From Oreohelix idahoensis (Eukaryota > Mollusca > Gastropoda > Stylommatophora > Oreohelicidae): DNA of 64,000 nt. Where the stretch lies: positions 464,501 through 528,500 of the forward strand of contig JAMPIV010008043.1 in NCBI GenBank assembly GCA_024509875.1. The letters are read 5' to 3'. A program made the position numbers and the translations under genes. Shown in pieces: positions 50,601-64,000 of the stretch. The notes beneath the pieces were generated by a model. That model searched no databases. It was not told the DNA's origin and saw nothing but the letters and a program-made list of their open reading frames with translations. Within the stretch, counting starts at the first letter, position 1. Every line of letters starts with the position of its first letter.

Positions 50601-51381
50601 CGGAGCGCTAAACAGAAAAGACACACTGAAAGTAGGTTTGAGACAGACTGGAGGCAGAGCTCGCCACTACACATATTCCATCTGAATTGTGAGCGGATCG
50701 CCAGAAATTTTCAGTCCAGTGTCTGGAGTCTGAGGGTAAGCGAAATTATGATAACTATCATGTATAATTTTTTTTTTAATTGCAGGTTCGTATAGTCTTC
50801 ACAAAATATGCCCGTAGAATAATTATAGGTATAAATGTATTGCTAATTTTAATATGATATAAACATGTGCTATGTGGATGATTGTTGCTTGTACACAAAC
50901 GAATCACAACTAGCCCCACAGCCAAATGAAGATAACATCTATCATATTAATTGCTTTATCGCTTACGAAGATAAAGGCAGTCCCATGGCAGAGATTGTCA
51001 TAGGCAAATGAAGTGTTAGAAGCTTCATCATGTAAGATACTGCTTTTACGAGGTTATGTGACCAGTCCCCTTCCTCGCTGCCTTTTCCTTCCCTAGCTCG
51101 AGAGCACAACTGAGTGCCCATTTACAGCTGGTAAACTGGAGTGTTCCACAGCCAGGTTTCAGTTCCAAAACCATGTAGTTGTGCTACAGAAGAAAGCAAC
51201 CTGATCGCTTGGTCAGTCGGTCACTCACTTTAGCTAATAGTGTATTAAGTTTGTGTAGATGCTAAGAATGGCATCAGTATTTAAATTTGTACTTGATGTG
51301 GTTTGGAAAGATCAAGCTATAAAAAAATTAAAGAATGTACAGGAGAGGAACAAGCCAGATGATGGTTATTACTAAATATGT

Positions 51382-51595
51382 AAATACTTCTGTATCATTG
51401 AAATGATGTTACTTACTATGACGGTATAACTTTGACATCTGATGACTGACTAGTCTGACATACGTGCTAGTCAGTTACAATTAATGGAAATGTTAATATT
51501 TCTGTATCACTGAAATGATGTCCTTACTTACTATGATTGTATAACTGTGACATCTGATGACTGACTGGTCTGACATCTGTGCTAGTCAGTTACAA
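51382..51595. repeat. Tandem duplication (~113-bp period)
   Basis: Two copies, each with TTTCTGTATCA, TGAAATGATG, TTACTTACTATGA, GACATCTGATGACTGACT and GTGCTAGTCAGTTACAA. Confidence 0.85.
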
Positions 51596-52133
51596 GTCTA
51601 GCCAGATACTAGCCAAGCTGATATGATGTTTCAGGTTCCATGAAATAACTCACCCCAGACTGTCAAGTGTCAGAAGCTTGTGTTGTTCATCAGAGGCAAT
51701 CCCACAAAAGTGCAGGACCCCAACGAGTGAACCACAGCTGGTCATTGATATTCCTATAGCTGGGTCTACCAAGTCTGATATCTACAAAGGACAGTTCAGT
51801 GTCAGCATTGTCAAGTTGAAAAGATAAGTGTCATTTAAGACACTGACCACCCATATATGAACCAACAGCCATAGTTGAAAACAGTATTCAAACCATTAAA
51901 GAATTCAGTCAAATGAGGACAGTAATGTGTAAAGTCAGAGGACTAAAAGAACAGTGATACAGTAAAAGTGATTCCAGTTTTCATTAACTTTATTGTTTAA
52001 GATCCTGAAGTCTAAAAAGACAAGACTACTTATTAACATTGCTGAGTGACGGTTTCTAGTAAATACATTTTCTACAAGGACAGACAATCCTATCAATACA
52101 TTAGTTTAGAAATAATAATAATTGTGTGAATAT

Positions 52134-52149
52134 TATATATATATATATA

Positions 52150-52202
<53 letters not shown>
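52134..52202. repeat. (TA)n microsatellite
   Basis: TA repeat with one TTAA interruption. Confidence 0.95.
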
Positions 52203-52204
<2 letters not shown>

Positions 52205-52565
52205 GTTCATTTCCTAAAAACAGAAATAGAAGATCAGTGTAATTATTAAAAGTTTTATATTGCACCTGAGGACTTATTCACTTTTTACCCTGGTGTTTAA
52301 AGTGAATGTTCATTTTATTTATCCCCTAGACATTAAGTAATCATAAGATAGTCACAGGGAGGAGACACCTTAAATCCTGGTACTACTTCTTACCAACTGG
52401 GCCAGGATTTTCACAGTCCGACTATTTCTATGATATCAATACACCAGTGCTTATTTCTAAGACTGGGGTATTACTTGTAAGACCAGAACTCTTTACTGGC
52501 ACCTGGATATCCATCTGCCAAGCCTATTCTTTCATAAATAAATAATTTTAAATAACCTCCCGCTA

Positions 52566-53197
<632 letters not shown>

Positions 53198-53450
53198 GGT
53201 AACACAGGTGTTCGTGGCAATGAGAGAGCTGACAGACTGGCCTCGAGAGTATCCATAGTGGGGACACTGGACATGTATAGTAGAGAGATTCAAAGGGTTA
53301 TTAAAGATCGCCTGCTGGAAAATGACACTGCAGTGGATGAATCAACAAGGCTGAGGCTGTTGGAGTTTGGCATCAAACGTGGGACTAGCAGAAATTGACG
53401 TAAGAGAGGATGCATCCGTCGTACAACTAGCGTGCTACAGGTACAATTAG
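53198..53450 (+). pseudogene. RNase H domain scrap of a LINE
   Basis: Plus frame reads TGVRGNERADRLASR, the His/Asp-box end of RNase H type I carried by several LINE families, then IVGTLDMYSREIQRVIKDRL and a stop near 53397. The upstream catalytic core is absent. It would have removed RNA from hybrids. It is not of the gypsy RNase H type. Confidence 0.65.
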
Positions 53451-53564
53451 CATTCATACTCTTTGACATTTGCCGAGGGAGCTGAGCACCTATGCGTTTA
53501 TCGGGAGTGCAGTGAGGGCGATTCTGATTAACAATAACAATAACAATCATCCCTAATCAGAGCT

Positions 53565-53890
53565 ATTGAAATAATATTTTACTGAATTAAATCAGTTGGG
53601 GGCTCATCAAACGAGCAAAATTCTTTCTCCTCATAGAAGGTATGGGAAGAAAAAAAAGTTTATTAGGGCCTGAATAATATCAGCTGTGGTACTTGATTTC
53701 TTAAATTCCCATGAAGCTCCCTAGAACTGAAGCATCATTCTTCAGTTCAAATCCCTGCCAAGAGTAATCTTGAGCGAAAAGTAGATACCTCTGAAGATCT
53801 TTAGCAGATACTCTGAATTTTGTCCCCTGGCTGACCCTTCAGAGCAAGGGGAGAAATCTCGTGACAATCATGTGAAATAAATTGCTACGG
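53565..53890 (+). repeat. Dispersed repeat family X, head I fragment
   Basis: Contains CTGAATTAAATCAG, TGGGGGCTC, CTGCCAAGAGTAATCTT and CAAGGGGAG in the same order as 6960-7265 (minus) and 56255-56560. Confidence 0.6.
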
Positions 53891-53964
53891 AAATAACAGC
53901 CGCATGACTGTGTCCTTTGGTATAGGCTTCCTTTATGAGTCATCTGTAATGGTGGCTCTGTAAA

Positions 53965-54305
53965 AAAAATGGAGCTGCAGGAAATGGTTGATACAATAGA
54001 GATAGCAAGTTAAAATAAAGGCCTTACCCTTAGTAGCAAAAAGATAGAAGTAATTGTCGTTTCAAAGAAAAGGGCTTCTCCAGAATGCAATAAGTAAATA
54101 GAACCGTTTTAAAAGAAGTCAATAAATTCAAATACCTGTGAACATTAATAACAACGGATGGAAGGTGCATCTCAGAGGTGACGAGCAGAATAGCTCAGGC
54201 AAAAGCAGCATTCTATAAAATGAAGAGTATATAATGCAACAATGCTTTGTCATTGGAAGAGTTCTTCACTGTTATATAGAACCTATACTGACATATGGGA
54301 GTGTC
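53965..54305 (+). pseudogene. LINE L3 RT fragment, upstream part
   Basis: Broken plus-strand frames with GLTLSSKKIEVIVVSKKRAS, a TDGR box, RIAQAKAAFYKMKS and GRVLHCYIEPILTYGS, which are the region after the catalytic Asp pair in endonuclease-type LINEs. The match stops at 54305 and resumes at ~56585, so ~2.3 kb lies between. Confidence 0.7.
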
Positions 54306-55349
54306 ACAAAACGCTTTGTGCATGTACTTTTGCGCCCTTCTCTCTCTCCTTCATCGACCTATTATTTGACATATTTTATGCTCTTATATTTTTGCTCTGA
54401 GCCGCTCCCAGACTTGTTTACGTTTCACAATGTGAATCGTCGAAGGTTAATTAGACAGGTCAGCGGATGATACTTTTATCACGTAAGTCGTCTAGGCACC
54501 TTTGGTAGAGTCGATCTTTATTGACACAAGGTGGTAGCGCACGATCGATGAAAAGAAAGCCATTTTGTCTGTCTAAGAAATCCGTCTGAGGGATTTACGC
54601 AAACACAGGCGATAATACGTAATCGCTTCCGCTGGACCATCGCTGTGTAATTATTACAGATAACCTGTCAGGGGAAACAATATGGGCGGAAAGTATCAGC
54701 CAGGAAATAAGTTCACAGATTTGTTTGGGAGGTTGCATAAAGATGCAATCGGAAGTATTACTGAATTATGAGAAAGAGGTCACGCGTTGGAATTTTTTTT
54801 GATATTTTAAAACACGCGGGGTATATTATGATTTAACATATAGTTAAATATATAGTTCTATATATATATATATAGTTCTAAAGAGCTTACCATTGGCTTA
54901 ATTTGAGAGCCGGAATAGACTTTGACTTTCATTGGCAAGTTGGTCTAAAAGTACAATCTGGGACTTGACCTGAGAAATGGAAATATATTCTAGCGAAATC
55001 GGAATCAAAAATCAGATTGCATCGCAACGTCAATTTAGCAACTCCCAGTACCCAGAAAAATATCGGACTAAGAATTCCAAACTTATAAGTGACATATCGA
55101 AGTATTTGGGCAACTTTGAAACTTAAAAGTAAACCCACATTTTTAAATACAAAAACTGGAGACCTAAGGAATCAGATCACCCGTCATAAGATTTTTACTA
55201 AATTTTCCCAGACCAAGTGATTCGAAAGCATGTAACCTAAGCTGCTGTGTCCATTCTAACTGTGCCAGGAGATTGTAGATCCCACTTGGGGTTAGTTGTG
55301 AACATATATTTTAAAATGTGAAATGTAACATGTCTGTACTTGCTAAGTG

Positions 55350-55545
55350 GTTATACCAGTCATAGGAGGCTGGCAACCTGAAAAAATGAAAATAGTATAC
55401 TCATAAACCACTACAGCAAGCGCTGGTAATTGCTTCTTGCTAGTCGTACAGAAAACCGACAGCAGAGGTGACCCCAGACTCCGAATGGAGCAGTGATGAG
55501 TGATGATTACATCACATGTGCCTAAAGTGAATAATATCATTTTGG
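55350..55545 (+). repeat. Dispersed repeat family X, head II fragment
   Basis: GGAGGCTGGCAACC, AAACCACTACAGC, GCAGAGGTGA and GGAGCAG follow the order of 27765-27900. Confidence 0.5.
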
Positions 55546-56254
55546 GAGATATATGTACCTTGTTAATTGTAATTCAGGCAAATCATTGCATTCGTACTTT
55601 CCAAGCACATATTTTCACAGTTTAATACCCAGAAGAATATTGGTGATTTCTAATCATCTTTCCCGAGCTACGCTGTGTATACTCAAGAATGTAATTATTC
55701 AGAGAGGCTAACATTGGTGGGTGCACAGCGAGACAATGCACCTGTTAATTTGCAGCCCACAAATGTACTTAGCAGAGGCATTTGCTCTTTTATTCTTCCT
55801 ACAATTCATGGTACGGAGCTGCAAGAATAAAGTTTCTACGCCACTAGTTGTGAGTTAAAAGCAGGGAATCAACACTAACCGCCTACATTGGACGAGCTGT
55901 GTGGAGAAGTGCCCTCATCGCAGAAGAATTGACGAAACCACGGCTGCAGGACTCACTTAGACCAGCTAAGTTCTTGTAAAACCAGAAAAAGGACAATTGT
56001 TTTTTTTAAATCCTCACTCAAGTCTCAGTGAAGACAATTTTATAGACATCTAAATTTCGTCATCATTACATCGCTATTTTAACATGTTAAAACTAATTTA
56101 TTATTAAATTTGTTACACGTTATTTTAAAACAAAACAATCATAGTTGATTCAGTTATTATATGTGTGAAAGCAAACGTATGAGCAAGTCCCTTTAATATA
56201 TATACATCTAGATATATATTTACATCTATAGAGCAAATACTTAGAAACGGAATT

Positions 56255-56560
56255 TCGCTGGATTTACACCAGCTGGGGGCGTGAACGGGCTAAAACAATT
56301 GCTTAATTCTTCACAAAAGGCGGCGAATCAGGTAATAGTGCTCTGCCCTATGCAGCATTGTTCTTGACTTCTGAAAACATCTTGTGAAATCTACCTTGAT
56401 ATAGAAGCCTCATTATCCTTCTATCTACAACTCTGCCAAGAGTAATCGTGTGCGAAGGTAGACACCTTTGCAGACCCATATTAGATACTCTTGAATGTTG
56501 GCCATTGGTGGACCACTACTGCAGAGCTAAGGTGAGGCAATCCGTTACAGGGAGTCATGG
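56255..56560 (+). repeat. Dispersed repeat family X, head I fragment
   Basis: CAGCTGGGGGCGTGAACGGG, CATTATCCTTCTATCTACAA and GGACCACTACTGCAGAGCTA align with the head at 6960-7265 on the other strand. Confidence 0.65.
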
Positions 56561-56584
56561 ACAATTAGTAAACAAAAAGGGAAG

Positions 56585-56780
56585 GCACTAGAGGCAACAG
56601 AGATGTGGTTTTACAGAAGAATGTTAAAAATACCATGAACAGCCAAAAAGAGTAACGAGGATGTCCTGAAAGAGGCCAAGGCGCAAAGGAAACTTATTTC
56701 ACAAGTTAAAAAGAAGCAATCCACTTATTTTGGGGCATGTTATGAGATGAGGTAAGCTGGAATATATGGTAACAACAGGT
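56585..56780 (+). pseudogene. LINE L3 RT fragment, downstream part
   Basis: Reads LEATEMWFYRRMLKIP, stop, KKSNEDVLKEAKAQRKL and QSTYFGHVMR, the next section of the same RT C-terminus seen at 53965-54305. Truncated at ~56780. Confidence 0.72.
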
Positions 56781-57089
56781 ACCCACACCGCGCAAGCTGC
56801 ACCCCGTGCGTTGCGCACTTTTTTTTCTGGCGTGAGTTACTATTTCGATTAAGACCGACAGACGTAACATACATCGGTAATTATGTTAGTTGTGTGGGAC
56901 TAGCAATAACCTTCAAACTTAACGGGTTTTTAATTATAGTGTGCTGTTTCCATTCCAGGATGAGCAGATAGAAGTACATTCTTAGAGTGTTTTTGGTTTC
57001 TTTCCATAATACAGTGTAATCAAACTGTTCATAAACACAATCATTTGAACGCTTTTCTTTGTTGATTGTAACTATTTTCGGGAAAGTAT

Positions 57090-58319
57090 ATATACTGAAG
57101 CACATTAAAAACGCACCACTATTATATATACTGATGCCGAGAAGCTGGCAAAAAAAAGTGTGGGAATGGATTTTCCCCGTGTTTGCCATGCGGTAGAGAG
57201 CGAATGGCTGCTGGAATGGAAAGTGCATGATTCAACCCATGGGTGTGTGTACAGACTACATGAAAACGATGAAAGTTACACGTGCAACACGATTCTCAAC
57301 AGCTATGACCCTGAAAATGTGTACGCGTTGTGGCAGTATACTCGGTATAAAAAGGCCGTTGAGACAAAACACCCAGTACATGTGCTTGAAATGCCACGAC
57401 TATCTGAAAACGACCGCCAACGAGCCATTGGTATGTTGGAGACCGGAATGAGCTCGCGGGCCATTGCCAGAAGAATGAATTGCCACCACAGCACTATTGT
57501 ACGTCTCAATGAACGTTACGGAACCACTGGCAGTGCCCGGGATAGACTTCGGAGTTGCCAACCACGAGTTACTACCCCTGCGCAAGATCGTCATATTGTG
57601 CTGAGTCACCTAAGGAATGGACTCTCCCAGCAAGTCAAACAGCAAGAGCAATAGTGGGTAGACATGGGCAAGTCTCTCGAATGACAGTCATACGACGACT
57701 CAGAGATACATGCCTTACTGCAAGACGACCTTATGTTGGGCCAAACTTGACTCACAGACATCGTTAGCAGCGCCTGCAATGGGCAGAGCAACATATCAGA
57801 TGGACTAGACTGCAGTTGAATGCTATCCTATTCACAGACGAGAACAGATTCAACATATCCTTTGCAGATGGACGTATGCGGATTTAGCGACGGTGTGAAG
57901 AGCGCTTTGCAGATTGCTGTGTCAACCGATTTCGAGGTGGCAGTATTCACATTTGGGGAGGATTCAGTTTTCACCATCGCTTGCCTCTTCACGTCTTCCG
58001 TGGAAATGTTAATGCTGTGACATATCGAGATGAGGTTCTGGATGCACTGGTTGCTCCTGCGTTCACAATTTATCCAGACTTGCAGCTTCTCCAGCAGGAT
58101 AACGCACGTGCATTTTTTTGTATTTTTGGTTTTCTCCCTTGCCTGCACAGAATGCAATGAATTTCATAACAATCAAATGTACAAATTAATGACCAGCATG
58201 GATTCATAGGAAAATGAATAAAGATTCCAAATATGTAAACTTGTACACACTTATATTTACATTTCACACTCTGTTCCTGGATTATACAGGTGGTGCGTTT
58301 TTAATGTGCTTCAGTATAT
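57090..58319 (+). mobile_element. Tc1-type transposon copy 1, internally deleted
   Basis: Inverted ends TATACTGAAGCACATT and AATGTGCTTCAGTATA in TA context. The plus frame starts MPRLSENDRQRAIGMLETGM at 57391 with helix-turn-helix region (SSRAIARRMNCHHSTIVRLN), a one-base frameshift near 57617, then ILFTDENRFNI (first catalytic Asp). After DNARA (second Asp, ~58106) about 0.3 kb including the catalytic Glu is missing. Confidence 0.85.
57391..58112 (+). pseudogene. Tc1-family transposase, frameshifted and truncated
   Basis: Would cut and paste the element at TA sites. N-terminal DNA-binding part intact to ~57615; the frame then changes. The first two catalytic Asp positions are present (in FTDENRF and DNARA), the third acidic residue is deleted. 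The deletion joint has TGCA-type microhomology when compared with copy 2. Non-functional, but its ends are preserved, so it could be moved in trans. Confidence 0.82.
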
Positions 58320-58760
58320 AATGGAAACAATACAATTTTTCAACACGGTTGCATTCCTCAGCTCTGACCAACGTACACACGGCAAGAATTATGTTATTTT
58401 AGATTCAATTTAAAAGTTCTTTGATGACAACATTTCGTGTGAAAGTACGTGGATGGTTTTCGAAAAGTGTTCCCTGATAATAAGTGGTTTTAACAAAAAC
58501 TTTCATGTTTTCATGATTTGTACATCGGGTGAGGGCTCATGCACACCGATTTTTACGCACTTTTTCTTTGTTGAGCGCTACTAATGTCGTGAAAGAATGT
58601 ATATAAAAAAAAAAAAAAAAACCAAAGTATTGGTTTTATATAACACCCACGCCGCGCAGGTTGCACACCGTGCGTTGTGCACTTTTTTTTTCTGGCGCTA
58701 GTTACTATTTTGAGTGAAACCGACCGACGTAACATACATTGATAATTATGTTAGTTGGGG

Positions 58761-59569
58761 ATGGGTATGTTAAGACCACGGCTCAGTTGCTCGAGAAAAC
58801 ACGTGAGTATTAGAACAAAAAACTAACATAATGTAGGAAATAAGAGGATTAGATAAGTCAAAGATCATATTTCTAGAATAACTAACAAATTCTTAGAAAA
58901 AAATATTTATTTATTTTTTATTCGAGAAAACATGATTGTGTCTACTACTATTATATCAACCAATTACTACAGATGCTTACATTGGTCCCGTGCTGTAAGC
59001 AGCATGGTTTTAAAACAGAGAATACATAATAGATAATAAAAACGCTATTAGTTTTATATCATTTAGTAAAATGAAAAAAAAAGTGAGTGGAAAAAAACTT
59101 GTTAACCTATTTTTAGTATTTACAATGTCATTTCTTTTGATCAGTTTGCTTGTATGTGCTGTGTTAGTAGTAAATGTGCTTCACATTAATGATTGATAAA
59201 CCAAAGAATGTTTTCAGTTAATGTCTGGTCACAAACAGCTATAATGCAGTTCGTTGAAATTGTTCGACCAACACCAATTAAGTAACACACACGAAAGAAT
59301 ATTATTTCTAACGAAACTCGATGTAACACAGAATTAACAAAGAAGCTGAGTGTAGACTAAAGGTAAGTTGCCGTTGATTAACGTGACGTTATCTCAGCCA
59401 TTCCTATGCTGGTACTGGAGAATTCTCTTGATGATAGAGTATTAACTTTGACGTTGGGATGTACATTCCAGACTGAAAAATAAAGAACAATGAAAACATC
59501 ATTAATATTTTCTTTCAATAATCGCATTATAATCATTCAAAATTTTACTCTAACTAAAACATTAAAAGT
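58761..59569. other. No recognised gene
   Basis: About 0.8 kb of AT-rich non-coding DNA with no repeat or coding signal seen. Confidence 0.4.
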
Positions 59570-59880
59570 CTGTCTTGAGTACCTCGTGGACGCTGCAACA
59601 AAATGGCAAAGCTGCTGGCTCTTATATGGCATTTCAGCAGAGGCCATCAGAATAGATGTTAGCACTTCAACTGAAATATTGTACACATTACTTGGTCAAA
59701 TCTGGGGCAGAGAAGACACATTAGCAGATTTACAAGAAGGATATCTAATCATTGGTTAAAGAATGGAGATTTTCCAGTGCACAATTTACAGAGGACTAAT
59801 GTTACTGTCAAGAAAGGTTTTCAACATTATCATCCTTGGGAGATTAAAAGTGGCTGTAAACAGACAACTGGGAGGAGAAA
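59570..59880 (+). pseudogene. LINE RT N-terminal fragment
   Basis: Plus frame reads [36 protein letters not shown], a stop, and in shifted frames remnants corresponding to the start of RT ([20 protein letters not shown]). This is the finger region of an endonuclease-type LINE, possibly family L3. It ends against the (TA)n tract. Confidence 0.65.
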
Positions 59881-59892
59881 AATAGTATTTAA

Positions 59893-61349
<1,457 letters not shown>

Positions 61350-61438
<89 letters not shown>
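61350..61438. repeat. (TA)n microsatellite between mariner and Tc1 copy 2
   Basis: Uninterrupted TA; both neighbouring transposons end in it. Confidence 0.95.
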
Positions 61439-61440
<2 letters not shown>

Positions 61441-61664
61441 TGAAGCACATTAAAAACGCACCACCTGTATAATCCAGGAACAGAGTGTGAAATGTAAATA
61501 TAAGTGTTAACAAGTTTACATATTTGGAATCTTTATTCATTTTCCTATGAATCCATGCTGGTCATTAATTTGTACATTTGATTGTTATGAAATTCATTGC
61601 ATTCTGTGCAAGCAAGGGAAAAAACCAAAAATGCAACCAATTAAACAATTCATTCACACTATCC

Positions 61665-62678
61665 TCAGTATCTGGTATGTCCACCGTGTGCTTGCAAACA
61701 AGCTTGGCAGCGGCTCCGCATGGAACGCACAAGTCTCTGAAAGAAATTCCGGGGAATCAAGTCCCATTCACGTGTAAGAGCAGCTTCGAGCTGTTGCAGA
61801 TTAGCAGGAGAACCTTGCCTGTAGACTCTGCGTCCAAGCTCGTTCCACAGATGTTCTATAGGGGACATGTCTTGTGATAGGGCAGGCCAATCAATCGTCA
61901 CAATGTTATGCTGCTGTAGATATTGCTGCGTAATGCATGCGGTGTGTGCACGTGCGTTATCCTGCTGGAGAAGCTGCAAGTCTGGATAATTTGTGAACGC
62001 AGGAGCAACCAATGCATCCAGAACCTCATCTCGATATGTCACAGCATTAACATTTCCACGGAAGACGTGAAGAGGCAAGCGATGGTGAAAACTGAATCCT
62101 CCCCAAATGTGAATACTGCCACCTCCAAATCGGTTGTGCTGACGAACACAGCAATCTGCAATGCGCTCTCCACACGGTCGCCAAATCCGCATACGTCCAT
62201 CAGCAAAGGATATGTTGAATCTGCTCTCGTCTGTGAATAGGATAGCATTCTACTGCAGTCTAGTCCATCTGAAATGTTGCTCTGCCCACTGCAGGCGCTG
62301 CTGACGATGTCTGTGAGTCAAGTTTGGCCCAACATAAGGTCGTCTTGCAGTAAGGCCTGTATCTCTGAGTCGTCGTATGACTGTCATTCGAGAGACTTGC
62401 CCACGTCTACCCACTATTGCTCTTGCTGTTCGACTTGCCGGGAGAGAACGATTTCTTAGGTGACTCAGCACAATATGACGATCTTGTGCAAGGGTAGTAA
62501 CTCGTGGTTGGCCACTCCGAAGTCTATCCCGGGCACTGCCAGTGGTTCCGTAACGTTCATTGAGACGTACAATAGTGCTGTGGTGGCAGTTCATCCTTCT
62601 GGCAATGGCCCACGAGCTCATTCCGGTCTCCAACATAGCAATGGCTCGTCGGCGGTCGTATTCAGATAGTCGTGGCAT
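61665..62678 (-). pseudogene. Tc1-family transposase with one premature stop
   Basis: From MPRLSEYDRRRAIAMLETGM (62678) the frame runs 338 codons, a usual Tc1 length, interrupted only by TAG at 62252-62250 (codon ~143), where copy 1 has a Leu codon. Paired DNA-binding helices in the first ~120 residues (RMTVIRRLRDTGLTARRPYV). Catalytic acids: ILFTDESRFNI, LLQQDNARAHT and SPIEHLWNELGRR, giving D and D-34-E. It ends CQACLQAHGGHTRY. Cut-and-paste transposase; inactivated by what looks like a single substitution. Confidence 0.9.
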
Positions 62679-62810
62679 TTCAAGAACATGTACTGGGTGT
62701 TTTGTCTCAACGGCCTTTTTATACCGAGTATACTGCCACAACGCGTACACATTTTCAGGGTCATAGCTGTTGGGAATGTGTTGCACGTGTAACTTTCAGT
62801 GTTTTCATGT

Positions 62811-63236
62811 CTTCTTCTTTGATCCTTAGCCGCCGACCGTCAAAGCAGTCAGTGGCCATCACGCCTAGTGGCGTCTTGTAGGGCAACAACAAATTGATTC
62901 CACTTTGCTCGGTCAGTGGCCATCCTTCGTACAGTGCCCCAACTCTGGTTCATTCTTTGCATCTCAGCCTCCACAGTCCTCCGCCAGGTTGTTTTTGGTC
63001 GGCCTCTCTTTCGTTTTCCTTCAGGGGTCCAAAGCATAGCTGTTCTTGTGATGGCATCAGGGTCTCTTCTGAGGACATGACCAACCCAGTTCCAGCATCT
63101 GCCAGCTATGATGGTGTGCATGTCCTCTTGCTTGCTACGAGTAAGCAGATCTTGGTAAGTGATGGTATTTGGCCAAAAGATTCGGTGAATTTTTCTTAGG
63201 CATGTTGTGTGGAAAGAGGACAATTTCGACATTTCC
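62811..63236 (-). mobile_element. 5'-truncated LINE L1 copy in Tc1 copy 2
   Basis: Flanked by TGTTTTCATGT at 62800-62810 and 63237-63247 (11-bp target duplication). Minus strand: the last 127 codons of RT are open (LRKIHRIFWPNTITYQDLLT, GHVLRRDPDAITRTAMLWTP, KRKRGRPKTTWRRTVEAEMQ, ALQDATRRDGH), then a short 3' UTR (CGACGGCTAAGGATCAAAG-like) and a GAAGAAG tail. Same family as 11005-11775. Confidence 0.9.
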
Positions 63237-63409
63237 TGTTTTCATGTAGTCTGTACACAAAACCGTGGGTTGAATCATGCACTTTCCATTCCAGCAACCA
63301 TTCGCTCTCTACCTCATGACAAACACGGGGAAAATCCATTCCCACACTTTTTTTTTCCAGCTTCTCGGCATCAGTATATATAATAGTGGTGCGTTTTTAA
63401 TGTGCTTCA

Positions 63410-63553
<144 letters not shown>

Positions 63554-63572
63554 GATGATAAACAGCTTAGAT

Positions 63573-63949
63573 CAGGGGTCGGCAACCAGTCGATCCAAAT
63601 CGACCAGTAGATCCTAGTGAATGATTTCGTAGATCTTTAGGCGACTGCGGGGAAAAATAAAAAAGAAAGGCTTTTTAAACTAGGGAAATTTCGGGCTAGA
63701 CCTCTCCCGCCGGCATTTAAAATCGTGGTGTGCCCGGGATCAAATTACTTTTTTTCATATTCATATTAAGATACATTCGTAAACTGCTTGACATTGGAAC
63801 GCAATCTTTTCTTGTAAGGTTCTACTCCTCCCCCCTCCCCTTTTTTTCAAAATTACACACACACACGCACATTTACACACATGGTAGATCTTTATAGAGC
63901 TCAGTGTCTCTAAAGTAGATCCCCAAATCTCACGGGTTGCCGACCGCTG
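63573..63949. mobile_element. hAT-type non-autonomous element (377 bp)
   Basis: Ends CAGGGGTCGGCAACC and GGTTGCCGACCGCTG are inverted repeats with one or two mismatches, of the CAGnGGTnnnCAACC type known for Charlie-like hAT elements. Flanked by 8-bp duplications GCTTAGAT (63565-63572) and GCTTAGAC (63950-63957). No transposase; the interior includes a C-rich/CA microsatellite stretch. Confidence 0.88.
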
Positions 63950-64000
63950 GCTTAGACAGAGACTCACTGTGGACATTGAGGAGGCTTTTATCAAGTCTTC

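Larger units (their letters stand above)
54306..56584. other. Insertion or unrelated DNA splitting LINE L3
   Basis: Non-coding except for repeat family X pieces at 55350-55545 and 56255-56560. No single element with terminal repeats could be delimited. Confidence 0.4.
56781..58760. repeat. Pair of ~115-bp direct repeats bracketing a Tc1 copy
   Basis: 56781-56895 and 58645-58760 share ACCCAC, CCGCGCA, CCGTGCGTTG, TTTTTTTTCTGGCG, GTTACTAT and CGTAACATACAT in order. Confidence 0.75.

Noticed and set aside
50590..50740. Host gene promoter and first exon
   Set aside because: The TATA-like box lies in what is best explained as the LTR of element B; no downstream coding exon was found.

Overview
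This is a eukaryotic (metazoan) repeat-rich segment with no recognisable host gene, rRNA, tRNA or CRISPR array. Almost every readable coding stretch belongs to a transposable element, and many carry frameshifts or stop codons. Ty3/gypsy elements with an unusual gene order, several LINE families, an R2-type LINE with a restriction-like endonuclease, Tc1, mariner, hAT- and piggyBac-like DNA elements and long (TA)n tracts together suggest a marine invertebrate, mollusc-like genome. The species cannot be fixed from the sequence alone.

Layout: 1-~6500 is the 3' part of gypsy element A (gag, protease-integrase-RT-RNase H, 3' LTR). 6740-8165 holds two members of an uncharacterised dispersed repeat. 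9275-12074 is LINE family L1 (GAA tail) with an inverted 5' part. 12075-17215 has no gene and holds two (TA)n tracts. 17218-17832 is a dead gag (element E). 17833-20760 has no gene but holds a nearly perfect 22-bp-arm hairpin. 20763-27700 is a minus-strand LINE (L2) split by a plus-strand R2-type element (~22770-26350) and by a 153-bp LINE-tail insert. 27755-28430 is another dispersed-repeat copy.

28556-52567 is a nest. Gypsy element B is interrupted in its integrase by complete gypsy element C (31446-40019), which itself carries a 413-bp SINE-like insert. B is interrupted again, in its 3' LTR, by minus-strand element D (42105-50030). D has two 1082-bp LTRs and one gag-like 616-codon ORF, has no pol, and carries a piggyBac-like MITE that ends its ORF. 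LTR divergence by eye (B > C > D) agrees with the nesting order.

52568-64000 is a mix of LINE scraps, two Tc1 copies of one family, a mariner with perfect 43-bp inverted repeats, a hAT-type MITE and four long (TA)n tracts that abut the DNA transposons.

Elements A, B and C all place integrase before reverse transcriptase, like Ty1/copia, although the enzymes are gypsy-like. This is the Gmr1-type arrangement. The best candidates for something undescribed are element D with its minisatellite-bearing LTRs, the C-x2-C-x13-C-x-H gag motif shared by A and C, and the modular dispersed repeat.
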